Assembly (NCBI GenBank): GCA_008508345.1
Contig: QNGE01000106.1
Span: 265,079 to 329,078 of the forward strand
Direction: 5' to 3'
From: Paragonimus westermani
Lineage: Eukaryota; Platyhelminthes; Trematoda; Plagiorchiida; Troglotrematidae
DNA length: 64,000 nucleotides
Shown: one piece after another, positions 61,160-64,000 of the stretch
Numbering within the stretch: position 1 is the stretch's first letter
Layout: every line of letters starts with the position of its first letter
Translations under genes and position numbers: made by a program
The notes under the pieces: model-generated
What the model was told of the DNA's origin: nothing
What the model saw: only the letters and a program-made list of their open reading frames with translations
Database searches by the model: none

Positions 61160-62026
61160 ATGGCCACTAAGGAGGTGAAGTCCGAATTCTCGTCTTCGGT
61201 GTCGTTGATCACACTAGCTGTTCCCGCTTTTGGGGATCTCGACCCAGAGCTGTGGTTCGCTGTGTTGGAAATAGAGTTCGGCAACCGGCGCATAACAAAT
61301 GACTCAGATAAGTTCTCGCAGCTTATACCGCGTCTTCCCCGAGATATGCTAACCCTGATTAGTGATATTTTACTGGGGTCGACGACCGATCGTTATGAGT
61401 CCGCTAAGCAGACGATTCTTAAGGAAACACAGTCATCCGATAAAATGCGTTTGGAACAACTGTTCCAACGACTACAGTTGGGGGACAAGAAGCCGTCGGT
61501 TCTCCTTCGGGAGATGAGACATGTAGCAGGTAAATCGCAGTTGCCTGAGTCATTTTTGCAAGAGTTGTGGATTCAAAGATTGCCTGAGTACACGCAGGGG
61601 CTACTTTCCGTGTTACCCTCACGTTCGTTAGGCGACCTTGCGGTTTCGGCCGACGCAATACATGAGCGTTTCCGAGGCACAGGGCAGCCAGCAGTAGTTG
61701 GGCAAATAGTTAACGCGAACAGTCCGGCGGATCATTTGTTGGCCACGAAGGACGCCGAAATAGCAAACCTGCGGAAATCACTGGAATGCCGTGAACACAA
61801 CCCCTCAGAAACAAACGCCGAGATAGCTCAGTTGCGGCGTGAACTGGCTGATCTTCGCGCCAGCATTCAGCGCAATAGGTCACCGTCTAGACTTCCTCCA
61901 ACGCGCGCCCGATCACCGCCCGGACTAAAAACTGGCAGTGTTTGTTGGTATCATGAGACGTATGGCGAAAACGCTAGGCGATGTCGATCGCCATGTAGCC
62001 ATCGTGGTAAAAAGCGTTTAAACTAG
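61160..62026 (+). CDS. gag: Gag protein of the CsRn1-like element
   Basis: 288 residues from an ATG at 61160 to TAG at 62024. This is the structural protein that would form the cytoplasmic particle packaging the element RNA. Residues 1-180 are the capsid-like region (for example [40 protein letters not shown]). Residues about 195-240 look like a coiled coil ([23 protein letters not shown]). A basic [15 protein letters not shown] stretch comes next. The C-terminus carries one unusual C-x2-H-x9-C-x3-C box (Cys262, His265, Cys275, Cys279), the CHCC type described for CsRn1 rather than the common CCHC knuckle. The frame is intact, and its last two codons form the slippery site for pol expression. 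Confidence 0.88.
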   Translation: MATKEVKSEFSSSVSLITLAVPAFGDLDPELWFAVLEIEFGNRRITNDSDKFSQLIPRLPRDMLTLISDILLGSTTDRYESAKQTILKETQSSDKMRLEQLFQRLQLGDKKPSVLLREMRHVAGKSQLPESFLQELWIQRLPEYTQGLLSVLPSRSLGDLAVSADAIHERFRGTGQPAVVGQIVNANSPADHLLATKDAEIANLRKSLECREHNPSETNAEIAQLRRELADLRASIQRNRSPSRLPPTRARSPPGLKTGSVCWYHETYGENARRCRSPCSHRGKKRLN

Positions 62027-64000
62027 CAGGCCGGCGTGTTCTAGCGACGACAGCCACAGGCCAGTCAAACAGCAGTCGCCTTTTCTTTCTGAAAGATTTA
62101 ACCTCCAAAATGCAATTCTTAATAGACACAGGGGCAGAGGTCAGTGTCATCCCGCATTCAGTAATGGATGCGCGTTCAGAATCCGGCACTACTCTCCGAG
62201 CTGCAAACGGTACGCCCATTAAAACCTTCGGTCGTCGACTGATGAATTTAAACTTTGGCCTTAGACGCGATTTTCCCTGGGTTTTTCTCGTGGCCGATAT
62301 TCCTTTCCCTATCGTTGGTATCGACTTCCTCCGACATTTCGATTTACTGGTCGACGCACGTCGATCACGTCTGATCGATACCTCGACAAAGCTAAACGTT
62401 CAGGGTAAGCCATCACACGCGGCTGTGATCAGTCCTATGCTAGCCAATCCTCTAGTTTGCGAGCCTTACGGGAAACTTTTATCCGAATTCCCTCAACTGA
62501 TCCGCCCCGCTAACGAACTGCCGGCCGTGACAACCGACGTTGCGCATCACATTGTCACACGAGGGCCGCCAGTTCGATGTCGTCCACGCCGTTTAGCTCC
62601 TGAAAAGCTCAAAATTGCCCGAGCCGAATTCGAGCATATGCTCCAACTCGGCATTATCCGTCCGTCCAATAGCCCGTGGGCTTCGCCATTGCACATGGTG
62701 CCTAAAAAGACTGACAACGACTGGCGTCCGTGCGGCGACTATCGAGCGTTGAACAACGCAACCACTCCCGATAGGTATCCAATTCCCCACATTCAGGACT
62801 TGACGGCAAACCTGTCAGGGAAACAGATATTCACAAAAATCGACCTAGTGCGCGCTTACAATCAGATTCCTGTAGCCCCAGAAGACGTCCCAAAGACAGC
62901 AGTCATAACACCGTTCGGGCTTTTCGAATTCTTACGCATGCCGTTTGGTCTGGGCAACGCCGCTCAGACTTTCCAACGTTTTATTCACGACGTGTGTCGC
63001 GGGCTGGACGGTGTTTATCCGTACTTAGATGATATCTTGGTGGCCAGCTCATCGCAGGAGGAACATTGCGTACACTTGCGTTCATTATTCACCCGGCTGT
63101 CGCATCATGGCGTTACCATACACCTGGCTAAATGCTCTTTCGGAGCGTCCCGCGTAGCCTTCCTGGGTCATAGTATATCCGCGAGCGGGATAGAACCTCT
63201 CCCCGACAAAGTACAGGCAATAGTGGACTACCCGGAGCCCACATCGTTCAAGCAACTTCGCCGTTTTGATGGTTTAGTGAATTTTTACCGTCGTTTCATC
63301 CCTAACTGTGCCTGTCTAATGCAACCGCTCACCGACCTACTCAGAGGTAAGACACGTTCATTCTTATTCCCAACGGCCGCAAAAATGGCCTTCATTAATT
63401 TAAAAAGGGCCATCGCCAATATAGCATCGCTGTCGCATCACCATCCGTCTGCTCCCTTGGCGCTAAGCGTGGATGCATCAGACGTGGCTGTAGGGGCGGT
63501 TCTGCAACAGCAACTCGGTGCCCATTGGTGCCCGCTAGCCTTTTTCTCTAAACGGTTACAACCTACTGAGTCGCGGTATAGTGCTTTTGGGAAGGAGCTG
63601 TTAGCGGTATACCTCGGCATCCGCCATTTTCGACATGTCCTTGAAGGCAGGGACTTTATCGTATTCACAGACCATAAGCCTCTAACGTATGCGTTACGCT
63701 CGACAACGGACAGGTATTCCCCCAGAGAGACGAGACATCTGGATTATGTCGCTCAGTTCACGACCAATATTCGTCATATTTCAGGTACTGCGAACCCAGT
63801 CGCCGATGCTCTCTCGCGCATTAATGCTACACTGAGCACGACGGAAAGCTCAGTCGATCTGACGGCAATCGCAGCCGCACAGGACAACGACCCGGAGATA
63901 GAACAACTCCGCCGGTCCAGTTCCCTTAAGTTAGAAAGAGTCCCCATGAATTCCTCCGGTGGTCTGATTATTTGTGACACTTCACAAGGCATTCCTCGTC
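62011..64000 (+). CDS. pol: Pol polyprotein of the CsRn1-like element (protease, RT, RNase H; runs off the window)
   Basis: Frame -1 to gag, open without a stop from 62011 to the edge (663 codons seen). Counting from 62011: aspartic protease [12 protein letters not shown] with Asp39; linker; reverse transcriptase with first aspartate in [13 protein letters not shown] (Asp278), [18 protein letters not shown], active site YLDD at 338-341, and [13 protein letters not shown]; RNase H with LSVDASD (Asp488), FGKELLAVY (Glu529) and FTDHKPLTY (Asp554); then [16 protein letters not shown]. Integrase should follow beyond 64000. All visible catalytic residues are intact. There is no separate start codon before the protease except Met34, so synthesis presumably depends on frameshifting from gag, giving a Gag-Pol fusion. 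Confidence 0.9.
62017..62080 (+). promoter_or_regulatory. -1 ribosomal frameshift signal (slippery site plus pseudoknot)
   Basis: T TTA AAC at 62017-62023 in gag frame is a canonical X-XXY-YYZ heptamer directly before the gag stop TAG; slipping back gives TTT AAA CTA GCA in the pol frame. After a 5-base spacer, stem 1 pairs 62029-62035 (GGCCGGC) with 62053-62055 (GCC) and 62059-62062 (GGCC). Loop bases GCGAC at 62044-62048 pair with GTCGC at 62075-62079 to form stem 2, an H-type pseudoknot. The pairing was done by hand and function is inferred. Confidence 0.8.

Larger units (their letters stand above)
60707..64000 (+). mobile_element. CsRn1-like Ty3/gypsy LTR retrotransposon, intact as far as seen
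   Basis: 5' LTR, primer site, short AT-repeat leader, Gag with a CHCC box, and a pol frame open to the window edge with protease, RT and RNase H all keeping their catalytic residues. No stop or frameshift mutation is present apart from the programmed gag/pol frame change. Integrase and the 3' LTR lie beyond 64000. The pol style ([38 protein letters not shown]) and the CHCC Gag box are those of the CsRn1/Kabuki clade. CpG density is far higher than in the flanks, consistent with recent insertion. Confidence 0.88.

Noticed and set aside
61419..63992. Minus-strand frames under the intact retrotransposon
   Set aside because: They are antisense shadows of gag and pol.

Overview
The window looks like nuclear DNA from a parasitic flatworm, most likely a trematode and possibly a cestode. 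The evidence is combined: AT-rich, intron-rich sequence; a gene with introns of 38 and 35 nt among larger ones, which is a flatworm habit; tRNA-headed SINE-like repeats carrying hammerhead-ribozyme motifs, as in the schistosome SM-alpha family; a Penelope-like element; and a CsRn1-type Ty3/gypsy element. Genus cannot be read from this sequence. No bacterial operon, CRISPR array, rRNA or organelle gene was seen.

Layout. 1-20 kb is mostly gene-poor: a degraded SINE (about 3.95-4.12 kb), a decayed non-LTR retrotransposon (4.34-5.5 kb), a CpG-rich putative first exon (6.9 kb), a two-unit tandem repeat (11.4 kb), a weak second non-LTR tail (13 kb) and a head-to-head inverted pair of hammerhead SINEs (17.55-17.84 kb). 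20-29 kb holds a miniature gag-carrying element with 76-bp direct terminal repeats (21.94-22.59 kb), a probable terminal exon (22.94-23.13 kb), an LTR plus primer-binding-site fragment (24.66-25.21 kb) and a broken Penelope-like element with reverse transcriptase and GIY-YIG parts (27.25-28.86 kb). 35-39 kb has a probable exon of an unknown protein (minus) and the last two exons of a RING-H2 gene (plus). 42.5-45 kb is a decayed minus-strand gypsy element whose Gag is related to the 22 kb miniature element.

The best gene is on the minus strand at 50.51-56.86 kb. Five exons join in consistent phase to a 229-residue protein with an N-terminal four-cysteine zinc ribbon and a C-terminal RING-H2 finger, the plan of the RNF126/RNF115 E3 ubiquitin ligases. 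The plus-strand RING gene at 36.7-38.9 kb splits its RING at the matching place and phase, so the two are probably paralogues. Just upstream of the RNF126-like start, divergently oriented, is a chain of exon-like segments on the plus strand (57.37-57.94 kb).

The window ends inside an apparently intact CsRn1-like LTR retrotransposon: 5' LTR (60.707-61.007 kb), primer site, gag (61.160-62.026 kb) and a pol frame open from 62.011 kb to the window edge. A UUUAAAC slippery heptamer abuts the gag stop codon and is followed by a foldable H-type pseudoknot, strongly suggesting -1 ribosomal frameshifting. Most other coding-like stretches are reading-frame shadows or fragments without a recognisable family; those kept are marked with low confidence.
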